From an uncultured Prevotellaceae bacterium (GTDB taxonomy: Bacteria > Bacteroidota > Bacteroidia > Bacteroidales > Bacteroidaceae): a DNA stretch of 47,270 nt. The DNA is taken from contig ONCG01000029.1 in the NCBI GenBank assembly GCA_900316285.1, forward strand, positions 1 to 47,270. The letters run 5' to 3'. Both the position numbers and the translations under genes were made by a program. Shown piece after piece: positions 17,098 through 25,508 of this stretch. The stretch's first letter is position 1. The number at the start of each line of letters is the position of its first letter. The notes under the pieces are model-generated. The model did no database searches, was not told where the DNA came from, and worked only from the letters and a program-made list of their open reading frames with translations.

Positions 17098-17703
17098 ATG
17101 GATAAAGTAAGTTATGCACTGGGTCTCGGCATCGGCCGTCAGCTGAGCGATATGGGTGCCCAGGAACTGAACATTGATGATTTTGCACAGGCCATCAAGG
17201 ACGTCATCGCCGGGCGTGAGCTCGCCATCGACAACCGTGAGGCCCAGCAGATAGTACAGGATTTCTTCCAGGCTCAGGAGAAGAAGCAGCGCGCTGCCAA
17301 CGCCGCTAAGCATCAGGCGCTGAAGGCTGAGGGCGAGAAGTATCTCGCCGAGAATGCCCAGAAGGAAGGCGTGATTACCCTGCCTAGCGGACTGCAGTAT
17401 CAGGTGCTGCGCGAGGGTAACGGCAAGACGCCGAAGGCCACCGACAGCGTGCGCTGCCACTATGAGGGCATGCTCATCGACGGCACGCTCTTCGACAGCA
17501 GCATCCAGCGCGGCGAGCCCGCCACATTCCCGCTGAACGCCGTCATTGCCGGTTGGACCGAGGGTCTGCAGCTCATGCAGGAGGGTGCGAAGTTTCGCTT
17601 CTTCATCCCCTACCAGCTGGGCTACGGCGAGCGTGGTGCCGGTGGTAGCATTCCTCCCTTCGCTGCTCTGGTGTTCGACGTGGAGCTCCTGGAGGTGGTG
17701 TAG
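17098..17703 (+). CDS. Cytoplasmic FKBP-type peptidyl-prolyl isomerase (FklB-like)
   Basis: It catalyses cis-trans isomerisation of X-Pro bonds and probably acts as a dimeric folding helper. The 201-aa protein has the helical FKBP_N dimerisation region (1-95, SYALGLGIGRQLSDMG), a linker with EGVITLPSGLQYQVL, and the FKBP fold (about 100-201) with VRCHYEGMLIDGTLFDSS, the WTEGLQLM core and YGERGAGGSIPPFAALVFDV. Active-site aromatics (Tyr, Phe-Asp, Trp, Tyr, Phe) are present. There is no signal peptide, unlike the two paralogues that follow, so this copy should stay in the cytoplasm. It is the first of three consecutive FKBP genes and is followed directly by a CTAG array. Confidence 0.93.
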   Translation: MDKVSYALGLGIGRQLSDMGAQELNIDDFAQAIKDVIAGRELAIDNREAQQIVQDFFQAQEKKQRAANAAKHQALKAEGEKYLAENAQKEGVITLPSGLQYQVLREGNGKTPKATDSVRCHYEGMLIDGTLFDSSIQRGEPATFPLNAVIAGWTEGLQLMQEGAKFRFFIPYQLGYGERGAGGSIPPFAALVFDVELLEVV

Positions 17704-17708
17704 AAGGC

Positions 17709-17767
17709 CTAGAACGTCTAGAATCTCTAGAAAATCTAGAATCTCTAGAGAATCCTAGGCTTCCTAG
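17709..17767. repeat. CTAG array with 9-bp period
   Basis: Seven CTAG tetramers start at 17709, 17718, 17727, 17736, 17745, 17755 and 17764 (spacings 9, 9, 9, 9, 10, 9). The array begins six bases after the stop of the first FKBP gene and consists of variants of TCTAGAATC. CTAG is usually one of the rarest tetramers in bacteria. Confidence 0.9.
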
Positions 17768-17826
17768 AATCAAAAAAAGAGAGAATTGACAATACAAACA
17801 ACAATATCAAAAACAAAAACAAAACA

Positions 17827-18696
17827 ATGAAAAAACTGACAATTGTAGCCATGATGGCTATTGCAGCCGGCATCTTTATGTCCTGCGGAAATGGAACCCC
17901 GAAAGCAAGTCTGAAGAACGACATCGACACGATGAGCTATGCCATCGGACAGGCTCAGAGCCAGGGTCTGAAGGAGTATCTCGTGGAGCGTCTGAGCATC
18001 GACACTACTTACATGAACGACTTCATCAAAGGTCTGAACGACGGTGCCAACGCCGGCGACGACAAGAAGAAGGCTGCCTACTATGCAGGTATCCAGATTG
18101 GTCAGCAGATCTCGAACCAGATGGTCGTGGGCATCAACCGCGAGGCATTCGGTGAGGATTCGACGAAGACCATCTCGCTGAAGAACTTCATGGCTGGTTT
18201 CGTGGCCGGTACTACTGGTAAGGACCAGAAGATGACAATGGAGCAGGCTCAGACTGTTGCCCAGGCTAAGATGCAGGAGATCAAGACTCAGACTGCTATG
18301 AAGGAGTTTGGTCCGAACAAGGAGGCTGGTGAGAAGTTCCTCGCTGCCAACGCTAAGAAGGAAGGCGTTCAGACGCTGCCCAGCGGTCTGCAGTACAAGG
18401 TGCTGAAGGTTGGTAACGGCCCGATGCCGAAGGACACCTCGATGGTGAAGGTGCACTACGAGGGCAAGACCATCGACGGTAAGGTGTTCGACAGCTCGTT
18501 CGAGAAGGGTCAGCCCGTCGACCTTCGTGCTAACCAGGTGATCAAGGGCTTCACCGAGGCTCTCGTTCACATGCCTGTTGGCTCTACTTGGGAAGTCTAC
18601 ATCCCGCAGGAGCTGGCTTATGGCGAGCGTCAGGCCGGACAGATCAAGCCTTTCTCTGCTCTGATCTTCAAGATTGAGCTGCAGGGCATCAAGTAA
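17827..18696 (+). CDS. FKBP-type isomerase lipoprotein
   Basis: The 289-aa paralogue of the preceding gene begins with a lipoprotein signal (MKKLTIVAMMAIAAGIFMSC, acylated Cys20), so it is membrane-anchored outside the cytoplasm. Two FKBP_N-like helical segments (about 35-150) and a long helix precede the FKBP fold (about 185-289) with VKVHYEGKTIDGKVFDSS, GFTEALVHMPVG and LAYGERQAGQIKPFSALIFK. The catalytic pocket aromatics are kept, except that the Trp position holds Phe in GFTEAL. It probably assists folding of periplasmic or surface proteins. The gene follows the first FKBP by 123 bases containing the CTAG array. Confidence 0.92.
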   Translation: MKKLTIVAMMAIAAGIFMSCGNGTPKASLKNDIDTMSYAIGQAQSQGLKEYLVERLSIDTTYMNDFIKGLNDGANAGDDKKKAAYYAGIQIGQQISNQMVVGINREAFGEDSTKTISLKNFMAGFVAGTTGKDQKMTMEQAQTVAQAKMQEIKTQTAMKEFGPNKEAGEKFLAANAKKEGVQTLPSGLQYKVLKVGNGPMPKDTSMVKVHYEGKTIDGKVFDSSFEKGQPVDLRANQVIKGFTEALVHMPVGSTWEVYIPQELAYGERQAGQIKPFSALIFKIELQGIK

Positions 18697-18700
18697 ACAA

Positions 18701-18757
18701 TTTAGTGAATAGGTAATAGTGAATAGGTAATAGGTTATGATATGCCTGTTCACTAAA
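18701..18757. repeat. 14-bp tandem repeat inside an inverted repeat
   Basis: AGTGAATAGGTAAT occurs twice head to tail (18704-18717, 18718-18731). The block is framed by TTTAGTGAATAGG (18701-18713) and its near-complement CCTGTTCACTAAA (18745-18757, 12 of 13 pairs). It starts five bases after the stop of the lipoprotein FKBP gene. Confidence 0.8.
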
Positions 18758-18774
18758 CACTCAACATTGAACAA

Positions 18775-19779
18775 ATGAAAAAGATTATTTTGCTTACTGC
18801 AGCCGTGGTGCTCAGCGCTTCGTTCAGCACCGCTACTGCAGGCAAGAAGAAAGACAAGAAGAAAAAAGCCGAGACCGAGCAGGTGGTAGAGGCACCGGCC
18901 GAAGAGCCCGTGGTGCTCGCCACCTTCAACGACTCGCTGAGCTATGCTGCCGGTAAGACTGCCACCAACGGACTCATCCCTTATCTGGTGCAGCAGCTGA
19001 AGGTAGACACCGCCTACATGGCCGACTTCGTGAAGGGATTCACCGCTGCCACAGAGCATAAGGGCGATCCCGTCTATGCAGCCTATCAGGCTGGTGTGCA
19101 GATTGCACAGATGGCTAACCAGCGCATCCTCCCCAGCATGAAGGCCGACTTCGAGGGTAGCGACAAGGTGATTGCCGACGACCTGTTCTACAAAGGATTC
19201 GTGGCTGCGCTGATGCGCGACAACAGCATCTATACCGACACCGCCGCCCTGAGTTTCTTCGACCACACCAACAAACAGGTGAAGGAGCAGGTGGCCCAGG
19301 AGTACAAGCAGAAGAACGTCGACTGGATGGCCGAGAATGCCAAGAAGGAAGGCGTGGTGACACTGCCTAGCGGTCTGCAGTACAAGGTCATCACGATGGG
19401 CGAAGGCGAGAAGCCGCTGAAGGACCAGACGGTAGAGGTGAAGTACGAAGGTAAGATGATCGACGGCACCGTCTTCGACAGCTCTTACAAGCGCAACCCG
19501 CCGACGTCGAAGTTCCGCTGCGACCAGGTCATCAAGGGTTGGACTGAGGCTCTGCAGCTCATGCCGGTAGGCTCGAAGTGGGAACTCTACATCCCGCAGG
19601 AGCTGGCCTACGGCGAGCGCCAGGCTGGTAACATCAAGCCTTTCTCGGCTCTGATCTTCACCGTTGAGCTCATGGGCATCGAGGCCAGCAAGGACGTGAA
19701 GCCCGAAACGAAGGTTGAGCTTCCCAAGAGCCTCGGAAGCATGAAGGCTCCCGTGAAGCGTTCTGTCAGGAAAAAGTAA
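18775..19779 (+). CDS. Periplasmic FKBP-type isomerase with charged extensions
   Basis: This third paralogue is 334 aa. It has a cleavable signal peptide (MKKIILLTAAVVLSASFSTA), a Lys-rich then acidic linker (GKKKDKKKKAETEQ), FKBP_N helices (about 50-190), and the FKBP fold (about 200-300) with VEVKYEGKMIDGTVFDSS, GWTEALQLMPVG and LAYGERQAGNIKPFSALIF. A basic tail of about 30 residues follows (ends KRSVRKK). It lacks a lipobox, so it should be soluble in the periplasm. The three genes thus give one folding activity in three predicted locations. A strong hairpin terminator follows. Confidence 0.92.
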   Translation: MKKIILLTAAVVLSASFSTATAGKKKDKKKKAETEQVVEAPAEEPVVLATFNDSLSYAAGKTATNGLIPYLVQQLKVDTAYMADFVKGFTAATEHKGDPVYAAYQAGVQIAQMANQRILPSMKADFEGSDKVIADDLFYKGFVAALMRDNSIYTDTAALSFFDHTNKQVKEQVAQEYKQKNVDWMAENAKKEGVVTLPSGLQYKVITMGEGEKPLKDQTVEVKYEGKMIDGTVFDSSYKRNPPTSKFRCDQVIKGWTEALQLMPVGSKWELYIPQELAYGERQAGNIKPFSALIFTVELMGIEASKDVKPETKVELPKSLGSMKAPVKRSVRKK

Positions 19780-19810
19780 TGAGAAGTATCGTTTTTTAAC
19801 GATTTTCATA

Positions 19811-19850
19811 ACAAAATGCGCGGATATTTCAAAATATTCGCGCATTTTGT
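19811..19850. terminator. Strong terminator behind the FKBP cluster
   Basis: The arms ACAAAATGCGCG and CGCGCATTTTGT pair perfectly, and the stem continues inward through ATATT/AATAT after one mismatch. The plus strand then continues TGTTTAT. It separates the FKBP genes from the lrp-type gene. Confidence 0.8.
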
Positions 19851-19880
19851 TGTTTATATCGAAGAAAATGGTTACTTTTG
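19846..19880 (+). promoter_or_regulatory. Promoter of the Lrp/AsnC regulator gene
   Basis: TACTTTTG (19873-19880) fits the -7 consensus. TTTG (19846-19849) lies 23 bp upstream and overlaps the terminator stem. The start codon is 28 bases downstream. Confidence 0.5.
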
Positions 19881-19907
19881 CTTTCGCTTTTGAAAATACA
19901 AGTAATC

Positions 19908-20381
19908 ATGGATACAATTGACAAACTCGACAAGAAAATACTTAGTATTATTTCCGTAAACGCACGCATCCCGTTCAAGGATGTCGCTGCCGAGTGCGGC
20001 GTCTCGCGAGCCGCCATTCACCAACGTGTGCAACGCCTCATCGAAGAGGGTGTCATCACCGGAAGTGGATATACGGTGAACCCGAAGAGCCTGGGCTATG
20101 CCACCTGCACGTATGTGGGTCTGAACCTGGAGCGTGGCAGTATGTACAAGGATGTGGTGAAACGCCTGAAGACGATTCCCGAGGTGGTGGAGTGTCACTT
20201 CACTACGGGCGGCTACACGATGCTTGTGAAGCTGTATGCCCGCGACAACGAGCAACTCATGGACTTGCTGAACAACAAGCTGCAGACCATCCCTGGTGTG
20301 GTGTCGACGGAGACGCTCATCTCGCTCGAGCAGAGCATCAAGCGCGAGATTCCCATCTCGGCAGACGACGACGTTGACTAA
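19908..20381 (+). CDS. Lrp/AsnC-family transcription regulator
   Basis: The 157-aa protein has an N-terminal winged helix (LDKKILSIISVNARIPFKDV, then the recognition helix in CGVSRAAIHQRVQRL and the wing GVITGSGYTVNP). A C-terminal RAM ligand-binding domain follows (CTYVGLNLERGS, VVECHFTTGGYTMLVKLYA). Such regulators sense amino acids or other small molecules and assemble into octamers. I choose ATG at 19908, since residues upstream are non-conserved. It lies 42 bases before the amidotransferase-dipeptidase gene, which makes that gene a likely target and fits a peptide or amino-acid signal. Confidence 0.92.
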   Translation: MDTIDKLDKKILSIISVNARIPFKDVAAECGVSRAAIHQRVQRLIEEGVITGSGYTVNPKSLGYATCTYVGLNLERGSMYKDVVKRLKTIPEVVECHFTTGGYTMLVKLYARDNEQLMDLLNNKLQTIPGVVSTETLISLEQSIKREIPISADDDVD

Positions 20382-20423
20382 CGGCGCCTTTCACGAATAC
20401 CTTCACTAACGATAAAACACATC

Positions 20424-22337
20424 ATGAAATCATTTCATCTGAACAGTTATCTCGACGAGATATATAGCAAGTTTCCTGAAGGAAACCCGCGACCCATCAT
20501 AGGCATCACGGCGAACTACGAAGGCATCGATGCAACGCTGCGCGACCGCTACTACCAGCAAATCGTGGATGCGGGCGGCACACCGGTGATCATTCCTCCC
20601 GTGGCCGATAAGGACGTCATTGTGAACACCCTCGAGAACATCGACGCCCTGCTACTCACCGGCGGCGCCGACTACAACCCGTTGTGGGCGGGCGAAGAGC
20701 CTGCGGCGGGGCTGCATCACGTGAATGCGAGCCGCGACCTGCCAGAGTTGCTCATCACCCGTCTGGCCTACAACCGACAAATCCCGATGCTGGGCATTTG
20801 TCGTGGCATACAGACGCTGGCAATGGCGCTGGGCGGTCATGTGGCACAGGACCTTTCCGCGGTGCAAGAGGCGAAGATGAAGGAGCAAGCCGCCAAGAGC
20901 AAGAAGCATGACGCAAAGCCCGACATCATGCCCATCAAGCACTCGCAGGATGCCGACCGACAGGAGGTCACCCACAGCGTGAAAGTGGAACCCAACTCCA
21001 TACTCAGCGAGATTTATCGCGACCAGCTCTTACCTGTCGAGAAGAAAGCCGTTGGGAAGAAACAGGAAGAAGGCAATGAGAGCGCCGGCGTGCTCTACGT
21101 GAACTCGTTCCACCACCAGGCCGTCGACGACCCCGGTAAGCTCTTCATGGTCACCGCTACCGCCCCCGACGGTGTGATTGAGGCGATAGAGAGTGCCGAA
21201 CACAAGATGATCATGGGTGTTCAGTGGCATCCGGAATGGATGGAAGAAGCCGGTCTGCCACTCTTCCAATGGCTTGTGGCACAAGGTAATAACTTCCATG
21301 TAGCCAAGCAGTTGCATAGTCGTATCATCACCCTCGACACCCACTGCGACACACCGATGTTCTTCCCACAGGGCATCCACTTCGAACAGCGCGACAAGCG
21401 CATCCTCGTCGACCTTCATAAGATGACAGAGGGCTATCAGGATGCTGTCATCATGGCAGCCTACCTGCCACAGCCGAAGATGGGCGACACTTTCTCAGCC
21501 ACGCTGCAGCAGTCGTCGTCGTTTGCTGGCATCACCGACAAGACCATCACCACCACCCCCTACGCCTACGCCAACGGCATCTTCGACCAGATAGAGACCA
21601 TCGTGGCCAACAACAGCCGATATATCAGTATCGCCCGCACGCCTGCCGACCTCTATGCCGACAAGCGCCAAGGTCGCAAGTCCATCATGTTTGCCATCGA
21701 GAACGGTCTGGCTCTGGAGCACGACCTCGCTAACGTGAAGCGGTTTGCACAACGCGGCGTCGTCTACATCACGCTCTGCCACAACGGCGACAACGACATC
21801 TGCGACTCAGCACGAGGCTGCAACACCCACGACGGCGTTAGCCAGTTTGGCGAGCAGGTCATCCGCGAGATGAACCACCAGGGAATCATGGTCGACCTGA
21901 GTCATGCTGCCGAGAAGAGCTTCTACGACGCCCTGCAGATCAGCGAGACTCCCATCGTGTGCAGTCATAGCAACTGCCGCACCCTGTGCGACCATCCGCG
22001 CAACCTCACCGACGACCAGCTGCGCGCCTTGGCAGCGAGAGGCGGTGTGGCCCACACCACCCTCTACGGCGGATTCCTGCGCCAACACGGTGAAGCCAGC
22101 ATCCTTGACGCCATCAGCCACCTGGAACATGCTATCGAGGTGATGGGCATCGACCACGTAGGCCTTGGCACCGATTTCGACGGCGACGGGGGCGTAAGCG
22201 GTATTGCCGATTCGTCGGAACTCATCAACTTCACGTTGCAACTGCTGCGCCGCAAGTATAGCGAACGCGACATTCGCAAAATCTGGGGCGGCAACTGGCT
22301 TCGTGTCATGACTGAGGTGCAGAAGCTGAGAGGTTAA
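20424..22337 (+). CDS. Fusion of class I glutamine amidotransferase (C26) and membrane dipeptidase (M19)
   Basis: The 637-aa protein joins two hydrolases. Residues ~22-290 are a gamma-glutamyl hydrolase-like domain with nucleophile Cys126 in LGICRGIQ and the His269/Glu271 pair in GVQWHPEW. Residues ~298-630 are a renal-dipeptidase-type zinc enzyme with the metal motif DTHCDT (305-310), a bridging Glu in IENGL, His residues in SHAAE and CSHSN, and GLGTDFDGDGG near the end. The first domain typically cleaves gamma-glutamyl amides and the second dipeptides, so stepwise breakdown of gamma-glutamyl peptides is a reasonable inference. No signal peptide is visible, which suggests cytoplasmic action. 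A Lys-rich insert (about 150-180) interrupts the first domain. The gene directly follows an Lrp-type regulator. Confidence 0.9.
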   Translation: MKSFHLNSYLDEIYSKFPEGNPRPIIGITANYEGIDATLRDRYYQQIVDAGGTPVIIPPVADKDVIVNTLENIDALLLTGGADYNPLWAGEEPAAGLHHVNASRDLPELLITRLAYNRQIPMLGICRGIQTLAMALGGHVAQDLSAVQEAKMKEQAAKSKKHDAKPDIMPIKHSQDADRQEVTHSVKVEPNSILSEIYRDQLLPVEKKAVGKKQEEGNESAGVLYVNSFHHQAVDDPGKLFMVTATAPDGVIEAIESAEHKMIMGVQWHPEWMEEAGLPLFQWLVAQGNNFHVAKQLHSRIITLDTHCDTPMFFPQGIHFEQRDKRILVDLHKMTEGYQDAVIMAAYLPQPKMGDTFSATLQQSSSFAGITDKTITTTPYAYANGIFDQIETIVANNSRYISIARTPADLYADKRQGRKSIMFAIENGLALEHDLANVKRFAQRGVVYITLCHNGDNDICDSARGCNTHDGVSQFGEQVIREMNHQGIMVDLSHAAEKSFYDALQISETPIVCSHSNCRTLCDHPRNLTDDQLRALAARGGVAHTTLYGGFLRQHGEASILDAISHLEHAIEVMGIDHVGLGTDFDGDGGVSGIADSSELINFTLQLLRRKYSERDIRKIWGGNWLRVMTEVQKLRG

Positions 22338-22413
22338 GAACGGCCGAGACAAAGTTGGTTATCACGTTTTATCGGCATCGCGATATGACGTCGGAAAAAT
22401 AATAATCCTAAAA

Positions 22414-23439
22414 ATGAAAAAGAATATGATCAGAATCGGCATGGCAGCCTTGCTCATTGCCGCCATCGCTTACGGATGGAGTACCATTAAAGCACTCACC
22501 AGCCCCAAGACCGAGGACGTGGATGAACTGGAGAAGACAAATCCCATGGGGCCGGCCTTCGATGCCGACTCGGCATATGCCTTCTGTCAGGCACAGTGCG
22601 ACTTCGGACCGCGTGCCATGAATACGGAAGGACACGAGAAGTGTCGTGAATGGATTGTGGAACAGTTCAGGAAGTATGGCTGCAAGGTCAGACAGCAGCA
22701 TGCCGACCTGAAGGGCTACGATGGAACTACGCTGAAATCGACGAACATCATGGCGCAATATCGTCCAGAACTCACCACGCGCATCATGCTCTGTGCGCAC
22801 TGGGACAGCCGCCCATGGGCCGACAACGATCCCGACGAGGCCAACTGGCACAAGCCCATTCTCGCAGCCAACGATGCTGCCTCGGGTGTGGCCGTGATGA
22901 TGGAGATTGCCCGCCTGCTACAGACCAACGAGGTGCCAAGCCCGATTGGTGTCGACTTCGTGTGCCTCGATGCTGAGGACTGGGGTACTCCACAATGGGC
23001 TGAGGACCAGACCAACAGCTTCGAGTCGTGGGCGCTGGGTGCGCAGTATTTCTCGCGCAACCTGCCTGAAGGCTACGAGGCCCGCTACGGTATCTTACTC
23101 GATATGGTGGGCGGCCAGGGTGCTCAGTTCTATCAGGAACAGATATCGCTGCAGTACGCGTCGGCCATCGTGAAGAAGGTGTGGCGTGCAGCACGACAGG
23201 CCGGCTACGGCAGCTTCTTCCCAAAGAAGGAAGGAGGCCAGATTACCGACGACCACGTGCCTTTGAACCAAGTGGCGAAGATTGCAACCATCGACATCAT
23301 TCCCTACTATCCCGACTGCGCCCAGAGCTCGTTCGGTCCCACGTGGCACACACTCGCCGACGACATGCAGCACATTGATCGCAACACGCTGAAGGCCGTC
23401 GGACAGACTGTCATCCAAGTGTTGTGGACGGAAGAGTAG
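22414..23439 (+). CDS. M28-family zinc enzyme, candidate type II glutaminyl cyclase
   Basis: The 341-aa protein starts with a signal-anchor-like segment (MIRIGMAALLIAAIAYGW), placing it in the periplasm or inner membrane. The M28 core shows CAHWDSRPWAD (127-137), the metal ligand Asp154 in AANDAASG, Glu188 in LDAEDWG and a late His in TDDHVPL. One metal rather than two, together with the sequence around AHWDSRPWADND, resembles the bacterial type II glutaminyl cyclases known from Porphyromonas and Prevotella, which form N-terminal pyroglutamate on exported proteins. An aminopeptidase remains possible. A 41-bp repeat array follows its stop codon directly. Confidence 0.85.
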   Translation: MKKNMIRIGMAALLIAAIAYGWSTIKALTSPKTEDVDELEKTNPMGPAFDADSAYAFCQAQCDFGPRAMNTEGHEKCREWIVEQFRKYGCKVRQQHADLKGYDGTTLKSTNIMAQYRPELTTRIMLCAHWDSRPWADNDPDEANWHKPILAANDAASGVAVMMEIARLLQTNEVPSPIGVDFVCLDAEDWGTPQWAEDQTNSFESWALGAQYFSRNLPEGYEARYGILLDMVGGQGAQFYQEQISLQYASAIVKKVWRAARQAGYGSFFPKKEGGQITDDHVPLNQVAKIATIDIIPYYPDCAQSSFGPTWHTLADDMQHIDRNTLKAVGQTVIQVLWTEE

Positions 23440-23444
23440 GAGAT

Positions 23445-23609
23445 GGCCTGCGGCCAAGTTGAGAAGGGTTGAGAGGGCCTGCGGCCTTGTTGAGAAAGGT
23501 TCAGAAGGGTTAAGAGGGCCTGCGGCCTGGTTGAGAAAGGTTCAGAAGGGTTAAGAGGGCCTGCGGCCTTGTTGAGAAGGGTTAAGAAAGGTTCAGAAGG
23601 CCTGCGGCC
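23445..23609. repeat. Tandem array of 41-bp units with GGCCTGCGGCC cores
   Basis: GGCCTGCGGCC occurs at 23445, 23476, 23517, 23558 and 23599, spaced 31, 41, 41 and 41 bp. The connecting sequence is TTGTTGAGAAAGGTTCAGAA and close variants. The 31-bp first interval lacks one 10-bp subunit. On the minus strand each core reads GGCC-GCA-GGCC, a mini-hairpin with a GCA loop. The array begins six bases after the stop of the M28 gene and ends 20 bases before the end of the convergent DUF4294 gene. Confidence 0.93.
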
Positions 23610-23628
23610 TTGTTGAGAAAGGCTATCA

Positions 23629-24264
23629 TTATAACTGACCGCTTTCCACCATACGTACGACGCGTTCGGTGAGGCGGTCTTTTCCTTTGGGGTCGTATTG
23701 CTTTTTCAAGCTGGCACCATAGAGCCAGGCGAAGGCCTGATAGAAGCCTGCCTTCACCGGACCAAGAATGGCCTGGATGAGTCCGTAGGAGGTGCTGTTG
23801 CACTCGCGGTCGACGAGTTTGATGAGCAGCTTTCCTTGCGAATAGGTGAGCTTCTTCATGCGTGGCGTATAGGTGCGCTTGATATCTTCCTCAACTAGTT
23901 TCAAGTGTTCGTCGCGGGCCTTCTTGTCGGGCAGCGTCTGCAAGTATTCGTAGGTCTCGATGATGATATCATGACATTCCTTCGCAATGGGCAACACCTT
24001 CTTCACGTTGTAAACCAGGCGGTTATATTGCTGGCGTTGCTTCTCGTCCTTGAAAGTAGGCTGCGGATACACATACACGTTATTCATCTCCATATACTGA
24101 ATGCTATCGCCGTCGACAAGCGCCTTACCCACTTTCACCATCGGCACATAGGTGGGCGAATCCATCATGACCTTACGGTCTTCAGGATTGATATGCTCAC
24201 GCTTCTGTGCCCAAGAGGCAAGGCTACACACACATAGCAGGAGGATGACTAACGTTTTTCTCAT
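23629..24264 (-). CDS. DUF4294 family exported protein
   Basis: The 211-aa protein has a signal peptide (MRKTLVILLLCVCSLASWAQ) and a helical, charged body matching the Bacteroidota-specific DUF4294 pattern: YMEMNNVYVYPQPTF, YNRLVYNVKKVLPIAKE, then LTYSQGKLLIKLVDRE and the SYGLIQAILGPVKAGFYQAF segment. The function is unknown. The start is ATG at 24264; the earlier in-frame ATG has no signal features. It is the last gene of the long minus-strand run, 30 bases after the esterase. Confidence 0.85.
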   Translation of the reverse strand: MRKTLVILLLCVCSLASWAQKREHINPEDRKVMMDSPTYVPMVKVGKALVDGDSIQYMEMNNVYVYPQPTFKDEKQRQQYNRLVYNVKKVLPIAKECHDIIIETYEYLQTLPDKKARDEHLKLVEEDIKRTYTPRMKKLTYSQGKLLIKLVDRECNSTSYGLIQAILGPVKAGFYQAFAWLYGASLKKQYDPKGKDRLTERVVRMVESGQL

Positions 24265-24294
24265 ATTCACTTCCATCAACTTTCGAGAGATACT

Positions 24295-25485
24295 TTATTT
24301 CCGTTTCAATGTCTTGTCGAGGAACTCCAGGATACGTTGCTGGGCTTCCAAGCCACAGCTATGCGGAATGTCCCATAGTTCCGTCTCCAACTGACTGTCG
24401 GCCAACTGGCTTTTCCATACGTCGTGCATCACGCCAAAGGCCTTCTCCACGCCTTCCACAGGGAACAACTTGTCTTGTCGCCCATTGATGAAAAGCATCG
24501 GCTTCGGACAAGCCAGCGAGGCAACATGGGGATAGTCCAACCAGCGACGCAGACCGGGCAGGCAGTTGGCAAAGCCGCCGTTCTCGCCACGCCCGTGACG
24601 AAGGGTGAGCTGGTGGTCGGCGGTGTTCATCCAGCAGATGGCGGCACCACAGCGGATGCGGTCGCTCAACGCCGAGAGCATCCAAGCCCGATAGGCTCCC
24701 ATGGAACAGCCGGCACAGCCGATGCGCAAACTGTCGACCTGGGGCAGGGCGGCCAGGAAATCGGTGGCATGAATGTCGTCGTAGTGCATATAGCCACAGA
24801 GGTCGACGCCATACATCATCATATTTCCGGCAATGACATCATAAGCCTTGCGGTCGACGCCCTCCTCACGCCCGCGCTCGCCCCAAAGGGGAGCATCGGT
24901 GGAGAGCACAACGTAGCCGTGCTTCGCCAGAAAGTCGCCCAAGTACTGTCCTTCGTAGAGGCTCGCCACCCATGCGTCGGCGTCAGCACGCACCTGCGAG
25001 TCGTCGGTGGCCAGCGGGCGAATCATCTTCTCCTTGCCGATAAATAGATGGGCTCCGTGGTCGTGCAGCACATTCACTGCGGGAAACGGTCCTTCTCCAT
25101 CGGGCACGAGCAGCAGGGCTGGAACATCGTAGTAGCGCGATAGCGGCAGACTCAGCCGATAGGCCCGATAGCCTTCTCGCTGCTCAAAGTCACCAGGCAG
25201 CTCGAGAGGTTTTGCCGGAGCGTCGGACGGGGGAGGCGGCGTGAGCATACATTCGAACACCTTCTCGCGAGCCAGCTGCCGCCACTCGTCGAAGTCGGTC
25301 GTCGTGCTGTTTCCCCAGGCCATCGGAAAGGTCAGGTCGGCCACGAGCTGTTCTGCATAGGCTGGCATATTCTTACGGAACTCAAACTGTTGCCGCTTGA
25401 GTTTCGCATCGTCGAGTGGCTTGACGGTCTGAGCACAGAGCAAACCACTCATCAGGCATGCCAGTAGCAGGAAAGCATCACGCAT
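24295..25485 (-). CDS. Exported alpha/beta-hydrolase esterase (acetyl-xylan-esterase-like)
   Basis: The 396-aa protein has a signal peptide (first ~19 residues) and an alpha/beta-hydrolase fold. The nucleophile Ser261 sits in GCAGCSMGAY, the acid is probably the Asp in FINGRQDKLFP, and the His is in WDIPHSCG. Two further features are the long N-terminal extension and the oxyanion region NVLHDHGAH. It resembles large dienelactone-hydrolase/acetyl-esterase proteins acting on decorated plant polysaccharides, and the GCSMG box is a feature shared with some carbohydrate esterases. The precise substrate cannot be read from sequence. It lies 23 bases downstream of the aldo/keto reductase. Confidence 0.8.
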   Translation of the reverse strand: MRDAFLLLACLMSGLLCAQTVKPLDDAKLKRQQFEFRKNMPAYAEQLVADLTFPMAWGNSTTTDFDEWRQLAREKVFECMLTPPPPSDAPAKPLELPGDFEQREGYRAYRLSLPLSRYYDVPALLLVPDGEGPFPAVNVLHDHGAHLFIGKEKMIRPLATDDSQVRADADAWVASLYEGQYLGDFLAKHGYVVLSTDAPLWGERGREEGVDRKAYDVIAGNMMMYGVDLCGYMHYDDIHATDFLAALPQVDSLRIGCAGCSMGAYRAWMLSALSDRIRCGAAICWMNTADHQLTLRHGRGENGGFANCLPGLRRWLDYPHVASLACPKPMLFINGRQDKLFPVEGVEKAFGVMHDVWKSQLADSQLETELWDIPHSCGLEAQQRILEFLDKTLKRK

Positions 25486-25508
25486 GGGCTCGACTGACTG
25501 ATTCCGTT

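Noticed and set aside
17770-19845. A 691-codon open frame opposite two FKBP genes
   Set aside because: It runs antisense to two well-supported genes, its His/Leu-rich product has no recognisable domain, and it spans their spacers.
23445-23609. CRISPR array
   Set aside because: The units are near-identical throughout with no unique spacers, and no cas genes are nearby.
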